Shown: piece after piece, positions 34,616-42,624 of the stretch
How positions within the stretch are numbered: position 1 is the first letter of the stretch
How the letters are laid out: the number at the start of each line of letters is the position of its first letter
NCBI GenBank assembly: GCA_965208605.1
Contig: OZ242345.1
Span: forward strand, 1,922,001 to 1,986,000
DNA from: UBA9659 sp965208605
Lineage (GTDB): Bacteria; Pseudomonadota; Gammaproteobacteria; Pseudomonadales; Azotimanducaceae
Length of the DNA: 64,000 bases
Direction of reading: 5' to 3'
Notes under the pieces: model-generated
What the model saw: the letters and a program-made list of their open reading frames with translations, nothing else
What the model was told of the DNA's origin: nothing
Database searches by the model: none
Program-made: the position numbers and the translations under genes

Positions 34616-35293
34616 TTACTTGTGGCAAGCAAAAGCAAGCTCAGTAACCGCATGTCCTAATTTTTGTCCTCTTGCCTCAAACTTTGTGGTTGGTCTTGGT
34701 GGTGGTGAAATCGGGGTAAACTTTGCCGACGGGTGTTTTTCTGGGGTGTAGTTGGTTATTTCTTCCTGCATGACCTGAGCATAGGGGTGCCAGTCAGTTG
34801 CTAGATGTAACACACCACCAGGTTGGAGTTTATGCCAGACCAGTTGCAGGAAGGGCGCATTAATCAGCCGCCGTTTGTGATGTCGCTTCTTGTGCCAGGG
34901 GTCGGGGAAGAAAATTTGTACCCTATCCAGACTTTCATGGGGAATACATTGCTCCAGCACGAGCTGCCCATCCTCGCCATAGACGCGGATATTCTTCAGG
35001 GACGAGGCGGCGGCTTGCATGAGCAGGTGTCCCAGACCAGGACGATGCACTTCAACGCCAATGAAGTTTCTCTCTGGGTGTGTTTGGGCTTGAGTGATGA
35101 GCGAGTCGCCCATGCCGAAACCAATCTCATAAGTAAGGGGATGGTGATTGCCAAAAATTGTGGCGGGGTCAATCAGACCTGCGCTGGACTCCAAGCCAAA
35201 GCCGTGCCACTCCTCTGCCAGGGCGCGCGCCTGACCTCTGGTGAGTCTCCCTTGCCTGAGTACAAAGGAACGGATACCAGCACGGCTTGCCAA
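34616..35293 (-). CDS. trmB: tRNA (guanine-N7-)-methyltransferase
   Basis: SAM-dependent enzyme forming m7G46 in tRNA. 225 residues with the Rossmann start LTYEIGFGMGDSL, NFIGVEVHRPGLG, FFPDPWHKKRHHKRRL (the diagnostic TrmB segment) and LATDWHPYAQVM. The C-terminal PTTKFEARGQKLGHAVTELA matches the family. It is convergent with hemW, 20 bp apart. Upstream, a 128-bp spacer to rpoH includes a repeated tttttgtttgctgg / tcttttgtttgctgg pair. Confidence 0.96.
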   Translation of the reverse strand: MASRAGIRSFVLRQGRLTRGQARALAEEWHGFGLESSAGLIDPATIFGNHHPLTYEIGFGMGDSLITQAQTHPERNFIGVEVHRPGLGHLLMQAAASSLKNIRVYGEDGQLVLEQCIPHESLDRVQIFFPDPWHKKRHHKRRLINAPFLQLVWHKLQPGGVLHLATDWHPYAQVMQEEITNYTPEKHPSAKFTPISPPPRPTTKFEARGQKLGHAVTELAFACHK

Positions 35294-35421
35294 TTGTGGT
35301 GTCCTCTTTTTGTTAAAAAAAAGTGTTATGGAGAGAAGTTTTATGAAGCTTTTTGTTTGCTGGAAAGAATGTTTGCGGGCGTCTTTTGTTTGCTGGCAGA
35401 CAGCGGGTAGAAGCAGAGAGG

Positions 35422-36270
35422 TTAGATACCAGCGGCGTGCAGTTTGAGTTTTTTCAGCGCCTTATGTTCAAGTTGTCGCACCCGCTCGGCACTAATACCA
35501 AATCGGCTTGCCAGTTCATGCAGGGTTGCCTTCTTCTCTGCTAGCCACCGACTTTGAATGATTTCCATAGCGCGGGAGTCTAGCTTGGTCAGGGCAGTTG
35601 CCAGTTGCTTCTTCTGCTGTGCCTGGAGATTGTTCGCCTCAATCAGGTCTGCTGGGTCACCTTCTGCACTGGCGAGATATTGGGAGGGTGAGTAGTCGCC
35701 CGCCTCAGAGGTATCAGCGTCAAAGCTGGCATCCTGGGCGGATAGGCGAGTCTCCATACGGCGGACTTCCTCTGGTGCAACACCCAAGGCAGCGGCAACA
35801 TCAACGAGTTCAGCTTCATTCATTTGCCCGAGTCGTTTCTTGGCACGGCGCAAATTAAAGAAGAGTTTCCGTTGTGGTTTGGTGGTAGCGACCTTCACTA
35901 TGCGCCAGTTGCGGAGAATGAATTCATGAATCTCGGCTTTGATCCAGTGGACCGCAAATGACATGAGGCGCACTCTATAGGTTGGGTCAAATCGGCGCAC
36001 TGCCTTCATCAATCCCACATTGCCTTCTTGAATTAGATCCGCCTGGGGCAGGCCGTAGCCAGAATAGGATCTGGCGACATAGATCACGAATCGGAGGTGC
36101 GCCATGACCAGTTGTCGGGCTGCGTCCAGGTCCTCTTCGTCAACCAGTTTATGCGCCAAGTCTTGTTCTTGTTGTACGGACAGTACGGGTATCTGGTGTA
36201 CCGCCTGGATGTAGGCATCCAGATTGCCACCCGGGGATAGAATATCAATTGAAGCAAGGCTATTTGTCAT
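35422..36270 (-). CDS. rpoH: RNA polymerase sigma factor RpoH (sigma-32)
   Basis: Heat-shock sigma factor, 282 residues from ATG 36270 (MTNSLASIDILSPGGNLDAY), the usual RpoH length; the frame extends upstream without support. Region 2 has LVMAHLRFVIYVARSYSGYG, QEGNVGLMKAVRRFDP and FAVHWIKAEIHEFILRNWRI; the RpoH box lies near TKPQRKLFFNLRRAKKRLGQ; region 4 ends with LHELASRFGISAERVRQLEH. The upstream spacer carries a CIRCE-like operator over a promoter-like sequence, suggesting HrcA repression. Between the promoter and the ATG is an AT-rich stretch of diverged 14-15 bp repeats. Confidence 0.96.
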   Translation of the reverse strand: MTNSLASIDILSPGGNLDAYIQAVHQIPVLSVQQEQDLAHKLVDEEDLDAARQLVMAHLRFVIYVARSYSGYGLPQADLIQEGNVGLMKAVRRFDPTYRVRLMSFAVHWIKAEIHEFILRNWRIVKVATTKPQRKLFFNLRRAKKRLGQMNEAELVDVAAALGVAPEEVRRMETRLSAQDASFDADTSEAGDYSPSQYLASAEGDPADLIEANNLQAQQKKQLATALTKLDSRAMEIIQSRWLAEKKATLHELASRFGISAERVRQLEHKALKKLKLHAAGI

Positions 36271-36355
36271 CTGTTTTTGGCTGTCGTTAATTTTTTTGAA
36301 ATAAATGTTCTTTAATAAACGTTTTTTAGTAAACACCCATTAATAGGGGGCGGGG

Positions 36356-36385
36356 ATATTAGCACTCTCAGAGTGGGACTGCTAA
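36356..36385 (-). promoter_or_regulatory. CIRCE-like operator overlapping an rpoH promoter
   Basis: The inverted repeat at 36359-36385 is TTAGCACTC - 9 bp - GACTGCTAA, matching 17 of 18 fixed positions of the CIRCE consensus (TTAGCACTC-N9-GAGTGCTAA) bound by repressor HrcA. On the minus strand its arms contain TTAGCA (36380-36385) and TAATAT (36356-36361) with an 18-bp spacer, acceptable sigma-70 -35 and -10 elements. It lies about 88 bp upstream of the rpoH ATG and 8 bp beyond the rluB stop, so rpoH is the only plausible target. The inner CACTC-TCA-GAGTG also forms a small palindrome. Confidence 0.8.
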
Positions 36386-36393
36386 CCCTTTGC

Positions 36394-37149
36394 TCAGCGC
36401 CGCCGGGGGGACAGGCCAGCCATAAGGTAGAGTGCTTTCACTTCCTTGGGTTTGAGGTCAATATAGCGGCCTGCTTTTGCCGCCGAAGGAATCACAAAAT
36501 TACCGAAGCGAACCCGCTTTAACCGGCTTATGTTATAACCTTGGGATTCCCAGAGTCGCCGCACCGCCCGGTTACGACCCTCCATCAAGACAACGTAATA
36601 CCATTGGTTAGCACTTTTCCGGTCAGCATCAGATTGCCGCCCCGGCTGAATATCGGAAAATTGATAAACACCATCCTCTAGCGACACGCCGGCGCGCATA
36701 CGACTCAAGGCATCTTGCGTGACATTACCCAGGACGCGCACCAGGTATTCCCGTTCAATATCGCTGGAAGGATGCATAAGTTTGCCTGCCAGGTCGCCGT
36801 CCGTAGTGAAGAGCAGCAGACCGCTGGTGTTGAAATCCAGCCGCCCGACAGAAATCCACCGTTGATTCTTTAATGGTGGGAGGTGCTCAAAAACCGTTGG
36901 TCTTTTTTCCGGATCATTCCTTGTGCAAATCTCGCCCTCGGGTTTGTTGTAGAGCAGATAACGATGCGCCGCTCGCTTCTGGCTGATGCCTCTTCCGTCT
37001 ACCTTGATGCGGTCTTCAAGCGTCACCCGGGCACCCCTGGTGGCTGGCTTGCCATTGACGGTCACTCGGCCGGCATCAATCCAGCGTTCGGCTTCCCGCC
37101 GACTGGCAAGACCCTGGGCGGCAAGCACTTTTTGGAGTTTTTCGGACAT
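36394..37149 (-). CDS. rluB: 23S rRNA pseudouridine synthase B-like (RluB)
   Basis: Pseudouridylates 23S rRNA (position 2605 in E. coli for RluB). 251 residues: an N-terminal S4 RNA-binding domain (MSEKLQKVLAAQGLASRREA), then the RsuA/RluB catalytic domain with YLLYNKPEGEICTRNDPEKR and the catalytic Asp in VGRLDFNTSGLLL, and GRNRAVRRLWES-type RNA contacts. It is the first gene after scpB in the trpS-scpA-scpB-rluB series, a conserved gammaproteobacterial order. RluB rather than RluE/F is chosen from length and context. Confidence 0.93.
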   Translation of the reverse strand: MSEKLQKVLAAQGLASRREAERWIDAGRVTVNGKPATRGARVTLEDRIKVDGRGISQKRAAHRYLLYNKPEGEICTRNDPEKRPTVFEHLPPLKNQRWISVGRLDFNTSGLLLFTTDGDLAGKLMHPSSDIEREYLVRVLGNVTQDALSRMRAGVSLEDGVYQFSDIQPGRQSDADRKSANQWYYVVLMEGRNRAVRRLWESQGYNISRLKRVRFGNFVIPSAAKAGRYIDLKPKEVKALYLMAGLSPRRR

Positions 37150-37180
37150 TCTTGCTCAACACCTCTTCTCAATGTGCTAG

Positions 37181-37291
37181 AACTTATTAACCCGGGCTTA
37201 TTAGCTATGGCTTATTAGCTATGACTTATTAGCTATGACTTATTAGCTATGGCTTATTAACCAAGGCTTATCAACAAAAGTTTATTAAGAG
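37181..37291. repeat. 14-bp tandem array between scpB and rluB
   Basis: Seven and a half units of ggcttattagctat type: 37181, 37195, 37209, 37223, 37237, 37251, 37265 and a partial at 37279 that includes the scpB stop codon. The units at 37223 and 37237 are identical. The unit length is not a multiple of three, as expected outside coding sequence. Confidence 0.92.
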
Positions 37292-38148
37292 GCACCGTCC
37301 TGATCTGGATCGGCGGTCTCGCTTTCTGGGGCAGGGTCTTCGGGTGTTTGGGACACGGCTTGATTGATAGGCGTTACTGTGGCCGACCTCTGTGGCTTGT
37401 CTGTTGCCCTGCCACCTTCTTCAGAGCCTTCTTCAGCCTCATCCTCATCACCAAACAGATTGCGCACATTTTCCTGAATCTCATCGACTCTCTGGGAGAC
37501 TGCGTCAAGCGCCTCATCATCCAAGCCGACGATAGTTTTATCTTGCTCCAGGTCAGCCGCATCAACTTCAAGGCTAGGCGCGATGAGCGGCTCGTCATCA
37601 AGGTCAAATTCTTCGCTACTGGTCAGATCCTTAATCTCTGCAAGGCTGGGTAATTCATCCAGACTGCTGAGATTGAAGTAATCCAAGAATATTTTTGTGG
37701 TGGCATAAAGAGCAGGGTGCCCGGGTACATCTCTGTGCCCTACAATTCTAACCCACTCCCTCTCGAGTAGTGCGCGGATAATGTTGGTGCTCACCGACAC
37801 GCCACGAATGGATTCAATATCGCCACGGGTAATGGGTTGCTTATAGGCAATCAGGGCTAGAGTTTCCAGCAGGGCACGGGAGTATCTGGGCGACTTTTCT
37901 TTCCAGAGGCGACCAATCCATTCACCGTAATCGGCACGCACCTGGAACCGATAACCGCTCGCTACGGTCTTCAATTCATAGCCCTTGCCGGCGCACTCCC
38001 GTTCAATCTCATTGAGGGCGGTGCGTATGTCTGCCCGGGCCGGGCGATCAGTCTCAAAGAGTTGCAACAACTGATCAATATTCACCGGTTGCTCTGAGGC
38101 CATGATCGCGCCTTCAATAATCTGCTTAATCGGTAGGATGTCTGCCAT
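37285..38148 (-). CDS. scpB: segregation and condensation protein ScpB
   Basis: Subunit of the SMC-ScpA-ScpB chromosome condensation complex. 287 residues: two winged-helix domains (about 8-175) with LKTVASGYRFQVRADYGEWI, RYSRALLETLALIAYKQPIT, RGDIESIRGVSVSTNIIRAL and HPALYATTKIFLDYFNL, followed by a long acidic, probably disordered C-tail of more than 100 residues that is longer than in most ScpB proteins. It starts 11 bp after scpA. SMC itself is not in the window. Confidence 0.95.
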   Translation of the reverse strand: MADILPIKQIIEGAIMASEQPVNIDQLLQLFETDRPARADIRTALNEIERECAGKGYELKTVASGYRFQVRADYGEWIGRLWKEKSPRYSRALLETLALIAYKQPITRGDIESIRGVSVSTNIIRALLEREWVRIVGHRDVPGHPALYATTKIFLDYFNLSSLDELPSLAEIKDLTSSEEFDLDDEPLIAPSLEVDAADLEQDKTIVGLDDEALDAVSQRVDEIQENVRNLFGDEDEAEEGSEEGGRATDKPQRSATVTPINQAVSQTPEDPAPESETADPDQDGAS

Positions 38149-38159
38149 GATTAGTTACC

Positions 38160-39113
38160 TCATTCTTCTACGTTTGCTGGCTTCACTTTTACATGAATGG
38201 GGGCATAGGGTTCTGTTTGCACAACTTCCAACATGGATTCTTTGAGCAATTCCATGACCGCCATAAAGGTCACCACCACGCCTAGGCGACCCTCTTCCTG
38301 AGTAAAAAGAGAGCCGAAGGTGACGAACTGCTCCTGATTACCCGACAAAAGTTTCAATATACTCACCTTGCGCTCCTGTGTAGATAGCGGGTCTAGACTG
38401 ATGTGGTGCGAGGAATAATTTTCCGCTCTTTTCAGGACTCTGGATAGTGAAACTAACAAGTCTTGGAGTTGTACTTCCGGCAGGGGGATGCTGGTTTCCA
38501 TCTCTGGTGCCGTCGCCATCGCCATCCAGAAGTCGCGATTGATACGCGGTAGGGCATCCATGTCCAGTGCTGCCTGCTTGAAACGCTCATATTCTTGTAA
38601 TTTGCGAATCAGCCCGGCGCGGAGATCATCCTCATCCTCGGTGTCTTCCTCCGCCCTGGGCAACAACATGCGCGACTTGATCTCCGCCAAGACTGCCGCC
38701 ATCACCAGATACTCTGCTGCCAGTTCAAAGTGTATCTCGTGCATCATATCTATGTATTCCATGTACTGACGGGTGATTTCCGCTACCTGAATATCCAGGA
38801 TGTCCAGGTTTTGACGGCGAATCAGATACAACAGAAAATCCAGTGGGCCCTCAAAGGCTTCCAAAATCACTTCCAAGGCATGGGGCGGGATGTAGAGGTC
38901 CAGGGGAAACTGACTCGTAGGTTTACCCTCGACGACGGCAAAGGGCATTTCCACCTGAACTATATGAGGGTCCTTCTTGTCAGTATTTTGGCTGTTAGTG
39001 CTATTGTTCGTGACGCTGTTAGTACCATTGCTCATGCCGTTGTTAGTACTATCCTCAGTACTATTGTTGGTAACAGCGTCCTCGTCGTCTGGAGGATCAA
39101 TGGTCATTGCCAT
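38160..39113 (-). CDS. scpA: segregation and condensation protein ScpA
   Basis: Kleisin subunit of the SMC complex, 317 residues. The kleisin core starts at about residue 85 (EVILEAFEGPLDFLLYLIRR, QNLDILDIQVAEITRQYMEY) and the C-terminal winged helix spans about 240-310. The first 45 residues are a low-complexity tail of Asn, Ser and Thr coded by a 12-bp tandem array (NNST / NGMS / NGTN and so on), not part of the family. It is translated just before scpB. Confidence 0.95.
   Translation of the reverse strand: MAMTIDPPDDEDAVTNNSTEDSTNNGMSNGTNSVTNNSTNSQNTDKKDPHIVQVEMPFAVVEGKPTSQFPLDLYIPPHALEVILEAFEGPLDFLLYLIRRQNLDILDIQVAEITRQYMEYIDMMHEIHFELAAEYLVMAAVLAEIKSRMLLPRAEEDTEDEDDLRAGLIRKLQEYERFKQAALDMDALPRINRDFWMAMATAPEMETSIPLPEVQLQDLLVSLSRVLKRAENYSSHHISLDPLSTQERKVSILKLLSGNQEQFVTFGSLFTQEEGRLGVVVTFMAVMELLKESMLEVVQTEPYAPIHVKVKPANVEE
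38994..39077. repeat. 12-bp tandem array in scpA N-terminus
   Basis: Seven degenerate units (gttagtgctatt, gttcgtgacgct, gttagtaccatt, gctcatgccgtt, gttagtactatc, ctcagtactatt, gttggtaacagc) at 12-bp steps, coding the Asn/Ser/Thr tail of ScpA. Confidence 0.85.
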
Positions 39114-39169
39114 TTCCCGGTTGCAAATCTTTGAATTGATCGAGAGTTCCTTGAATTCGCTAAAAAAGA

Positions 39170-40384
39170 TTATCGGTAATCCAGACCCATTGCTGCGCGC
39201 ACCTTATCTATCGTCGAGCGCACAATATCACGTGCATACTCACAGCCTTCCGCAACAATTGATTTTACCAGAGCCGGGTCTTCTTCATATTGACGCGCTC
39301 TATCCCGTATGGGTTGTAGTTCTTCCAGCACCTTGTCTATCAAGGGTCGCTTGCAATCAACACATCCTATGCCGGCGCTGGTGCAACCATCACGCACCCA
39401 ACTTTTGATGTCCTCGTCCGAATAGATTTTATGCAGGGTATAGACGGGGCAAATATCGGGATTGCCTGGGTCAGCACGACGCGCTCTGGCAGGGTCAGTC
39501 ATCATGGTTTTGATACTTTGGACTATTTTGTCCGGCTCTTCCCGCAAGGCAATGGTGTTGTCGTTGGACTTGGACATCTTCTGACCATCCAAACCCGGCA
39601 CCACAGAATCCTTGGTCAAGAGCACCTCGGGTTCCGGCAGGATGATCTTGCCGCCACCTTCCAGATAACCGAGTAGCCGATCGCGGTTGCCCAGAGAAGT
39701 TTTTTGCTGGTCCTGGACCAGTGCCTGCGCCCTTGCCAAAGATGTCTGCTTGCCCTGTTCCAGATATTCGCGCCGCAGGTTGCGGTACCGTTTGGCACTC
39801 TTGCTACCCAGTTGTTTGATTGCCTCTTCTGCCAGGGCTTCGTAGTCTGTTTCCTTGCCAAATATATGATTGAATCGCCGGGCAATTTCCCGAGTGATTT
39901 CAACATGCGGCACCTGGTCAGCTCCCACCGGTACATAGCCCGCCCGATAAGCCAGAATGTCTGCACTCTGCAATATCGGATAACCGAGGAAGCCATAAGT
40001 TGCCAAGTCACGATCATTGGTCTTGGCGATGGTGTCCTTGTAACTTGGGACCCGCTCCACCCAGGATAGCGGCGTAATCATGGACAGTAGCAGGTGCAAC
40101 TCGGCATGTTCTGGAACTCTTGATTGAATAAAGAGTGACGCCGAACCCGGATTGACTCCCGCTGCCAACCAGTCAATGACCATTTCCCAAACATTGTCTT
40201 CAATAATGTTGGGGTTTTCATAATGGGTGGTGAGCGCATGCCAGTCGGCGACGAAAAACAGACATTCATACTCATGCTGCAATTTTGCCCAATTCTTTAA
40301 TACGCCGTGAAAGTGCCCAAGATGTAGCCGCCCTGTAGGGCGCATACCGGACACCACTCGCCGTTGAGTCTCCATCTGATTCAC
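39170..40384 (-). CDS. trpS: tryptophanyl-tRNA synthetase, probable iron-sulfur type
   Basis: Class I synthetase charging tRNA-Trp, 404 residues. The HIGH-like motif is HLGHFHG (21-27) and KMSKS is at 269-273. The form is longer than E. coli TrpS, with an inserted region at about 190-245. The C-terminal domain holds four cysteines, Cys312, Cys334, Cys341 and Cys344 (C-x21-C-x6-C-x2-C), close to the C-x22-C-x6-C-x2-C motif that binds a [4Fe-4S] cluster in Thermotoga maritima TrpRS. It precedes scpA by 56 bp in the usual order. An upstream 13-bp repeat array separates it from miaB. Confidence 0.95.
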   Translation of the reverse strand: MNQMETQRRVVSGMRPTGRLHLGHFHGVLKNWAKLQHEYECLFFVADWHALTTHYENPNIIEDNVWEMVIDWLAAGVNPGSASLFIQSRVPEHAELHLLLSMITPLSWVERVPSYKDTIAKTNDRDLATYGFLGYPILQSADILAYRAGYVPVGADQVPHVEITREIARRFNHIFGKETDYEALAEEAIKQLGSKSAKRYRNLRREYLEQGKQTSLARAQALVQDQQKTSLGNRDRLLGYLEGGGKIILPEPEVLLTKDSVVPGLDGQKMSKSNDNTIALREEPDKIVQSIKTMMTDPARARRADPGNPDICPVYTLHKIYSDEDIKSWVRDGCTSAGIGCVDCKRPLIDKVLEELQPIRDRARQYEEDPALVKSIVAEGCEYARDIVRSTIDKVRAAMGLDYR

Positions 40385-40407
40385 ACTAGTTCCCCTGTCT
40401 TTAATGA

Positions 40408-40485
40408 AACGTGTTTGGAAGATCGTTTAGAAGGATCGTTTAGAAGGATCGTTTAGAAGGACCGTTTATAACGATCCTTGAGAAG
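40408..40485. repeat. 13-bp tandem array upstream of trpS
   Basis: Units of gatcgtttagaag at 40421, 40434 and 40447 (identical), gaccgtttataac at 40460, gatccttgagaag at 40473, and a diverged unit at 40408. It lies in the leader of trpS, between its start (40384) and the miaB stop (40558). Confidence 0.92.
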
Positions 40486-40557
40486 ACTTCTTATACCAGT
40501 GTATAGAAAAGTATTTGGCGGCGTGATGGGAAGCGTATTTAGCACATGTATAGGGAG

Positions 40558-41883
40558 TCAAGATACTGCCATTCCCCGCAAGGAGTTGGGCAGTGCTTCG
40601 CCTATTTCAACAAGCGCAAAATCCCCAATAGGCGTGTTCTCAGTAGCTGGAAAATTGACGACTCGGTTGTTTTCTGTACGCCCCTGCAACTGCCCCGGAT
40701 CCTTCTTTGACAGGCCGGTGACGAGTACCTGCTGCCTGGTGCCGAGCATGGATTCGCTGATTTGCGCTGCCTGCTGCCGGATACGGTGTTGCAAGATAGC
40801 AAGTCGTTCCTGCTTGACCGCCATCGGCGTCTTATCTGGCAGGTCAGCCGCGGGTGTGCCGGGCCGGGCACTGTAGATGAAGCTAAAAGAATGATCAAAC
40901 CCTACCTCGTCAATCAGCGTCATAGTCTGGTGAAAGTCCTTGTCAGTCTCCCCCGGGAAGCCAATGATAAAGTCACTGGAAATACTAATGTCAGGACGAA
41001 TCTCTCTCAACTGACGCAACCTGGATTTGTATTCAAGCACTGTGTAGCCTCTTTTCATCTTCGCCAGGATCCGATCCGAGCCGCTTTGTACCGGTAGGTG
41101 CAAATGATTCACCAGTGCTGGAAGTTCAGCATAAACATTAATCAGACTGTCAGAAAATTCAACCGGGTGGGAGGTGGTATATCTGATGCGCTCAATGCCG
41201 TCTATATCAGCAACCAAGCTCATCAGATAGGCAAGGTCTGCTTGCGAGCCGTCGGGAAGGAGCCCCCGCCAGGCGTTGACATTTTGCCCCAGCAGATTGA
41301 CCTCGCGCACCTCCAACGCCGCCAGTTGAGCAATTTCACGGAGCACATCAAGTAGGGGTCTGCTGACTTCTTCCCCCCTGGTATAAGGAACAACACAAAA
41401 GGAACAATACTTGCTACAACCTTCCATGATGGAAACAAAAGCCGCCGGACCCTGCACCGAAGGTTCGGGTAATCGGTCAAACTTTTCTATCTCGGGAAAA
41501 CTAATATCAACCACCGAGCTACGGCTGATGCCTGCCTTAGTAAGCAATGCCGGTAGTCTGTGCAGAGTTTGGGGACCAAAAATCACATCAACAAAAGGTG
41601 CCCGTTCAATAATCGCGGCACCTTCCTGACTTGCCACGCATCCGCCCACGCCGATTTTTATGGCAGGGTTTGAGTGCTTCAAGCGGCGCCACCGACCGAG
41701 TTGGTGGAAGACCTTTTCCTGCGCCTTCTCACGAACCGAGCAGGTATTCAGCAGCAGCAAGTCGGCTTCTTCTTCCTGCGCGGTTAACTCATAGTTGTGC
41801 GACGCTTTCAATATGTCTGCCATTTTGGATGAGTCATACTCATTCATTTGGCATCCATGCGTTTTGATAAATACTTTTGGCAT
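40558..41883 (-). CDS. miaB: tRNA-2-methylthio-N6-dimethylallyladenosine synthase MiaB
   Basis: Radical-SAM methylthiotransferase modifying i6A37 of tRNAs. 441 residues. The N-terminal UPF0004 cysteines are in KTHGCQMNEYDS, LLNTCSVREKA and VGGCVASQEG; the radical-SAM cluster motif is MEGCSKYCSFCVVPYTRG; the C-terminal TRAM domain spans about 375-435. All expected motifs are present. It is followed by trpS in the same direction, separated by a 173-bp region that holds a 13-bp repeat array. MiaA is not in the window. Confidence 0.96.
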   Translation of the reverse strand: MPKVFIKTHGCQMNEYDSSKMADILKASHNYELTAQEEEADLLLLNTCSVREKAQEKVFHQLGRWRRLKHSNPAIKIGVGGCVASQEGAAIIERAPFVDVIFGPQTLHRLPALLTKAGISRSSVVDISFPEIEKFDRLPEPSVQGPAAFVSIMEGCSKYCSFCVVPYTRGEEVSRPLLDVLREIAQLAALEVREVNLLGQNVNAWRGLLPDGSQADLAYLMSLVADIDGIERIRYTTSHPVEFSDSLINVYAELPALVNHLHLPVQSGSDRILAKMKRGYTVLEYKSRLRQLREIRPDISISSDFIIGFPGETDKDFHQTMTLIDEVGFDHSFSFIYSARPGTPAADLPDKTPMAVKQERLAILQHRIRQQAAQISESMLGTRQQVLVTGLSKKDPGQLQGRTENNRVVNFPATENTPIGDFALVEIGEALPNSLRGMAVS

Positions 41884-41955
41884 AAGGTTGGGTTTTGTAG
41901 CGTAAGCACTTATTAGCGGGCGGAATTATAGCAGTCTTTGGGGAGATAAGATGCG

Positions 41956-42624
41956 TTAGTGCCAAATATCTTCTTTTGATTCCCACAGGTTTTTCACACT
42001 GCTAAATCTTTCTAGTCGGTCGTTTATTTTTAAAATTTCCGCGGGATAAAAATCAAACATTGCATCGCAAAACTGGAGCATCCATTTTTTGCGAGAATAT
42101 CTGTCCAATAATTGAATCCTGTTGGAGTCTGCTATTTGAATCTGTCCCCATCCCAGCGCACCCACTGTTAAACATGCCCAACTCAGGTACTCAATGGGCG
42201 TAAAAATCACTTCCGTCACCGTCACTTTGATATTGGATATGCTGTACTTTATCAATAATAGAGAAAAAACATTTGTGTCTAATTCATAAAACCTTGCTAG
42301 TCTCTCTACAGATATCAAGTTTGGTCTATTGAATGAAGTACCTTCTCGGTGTGTTTTAACATCAATAACTGAATAAAAGCCTTCCTTATCTTTGAAAGCG
42401 AAATCAGCCATTGCCCTACGTGCAAAATCATTAGAATATTCAGCACACCAATCCTCTATAAACTCGTTAAATTTTTCTGCAATCAGCGATTCTATAGCAT
42501 CGCCTGTAGCCCTTGTGCTACCAGCAGTTAGGGGGGAAAGGAAATCGGAAGATGAATTAATATACTCTTTAATTCTCTCAGCCAGTTCTAAATAATGCCC
42601 GCCGTAGTAGAAAGATGATTTCAT
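41956..42624 (-). CDS. type II restriction endonuclease (PD-(D/E)XK)
   Basis: 222-residue nuclease inferred from position and motif. ADFAF (Asp74) followed by GFYSVIDVKTHR (Asp88-x-Lys90) fits a PD-(D/E)XK core, with GDAIESLIAEKFNEF (about 41-55) supplying the leading helix. NRPNLISVERLARFYELD follows, as seen in several short type II enzymes. It overlaps the methyltransferase gene upstream by 4 bp (ATGA), the usual arrangement for a type II pair. Specificity cannot be read from sequence. Base composition is more A+T-rich than miaB next door, indicating an acquired gene. Confidence 0.82.
   Translation of the reverse strand: MKSSFYYGGHYLELAERIKEYINSSSDFLSPLTAGSTRATGDAIESLIAEKFNEFIEDWCAEYSNDFARRAMADFAFKDKEGFYSVIDVKTHREGTSFNRPNLISVERLARFYELDTNVFSLLLIKYSISNIKVTVTEVIFTPIEYLSWACLTVGALGWGQIQIADSNRIQLLDRYSRKKWMLQFCDAMFDFYPAEILKINDRLERFSSVKNLWESKEDIWH

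Noticed and set aside
36359..36385. The rpoH upstream inverted repeat as a Rho-independent terminator of rluB
   Set aside because: No T-run follows the stem on the rluB strand, and the match to CIRCE (17 of 18) is far better than expected for a chance hairpin.
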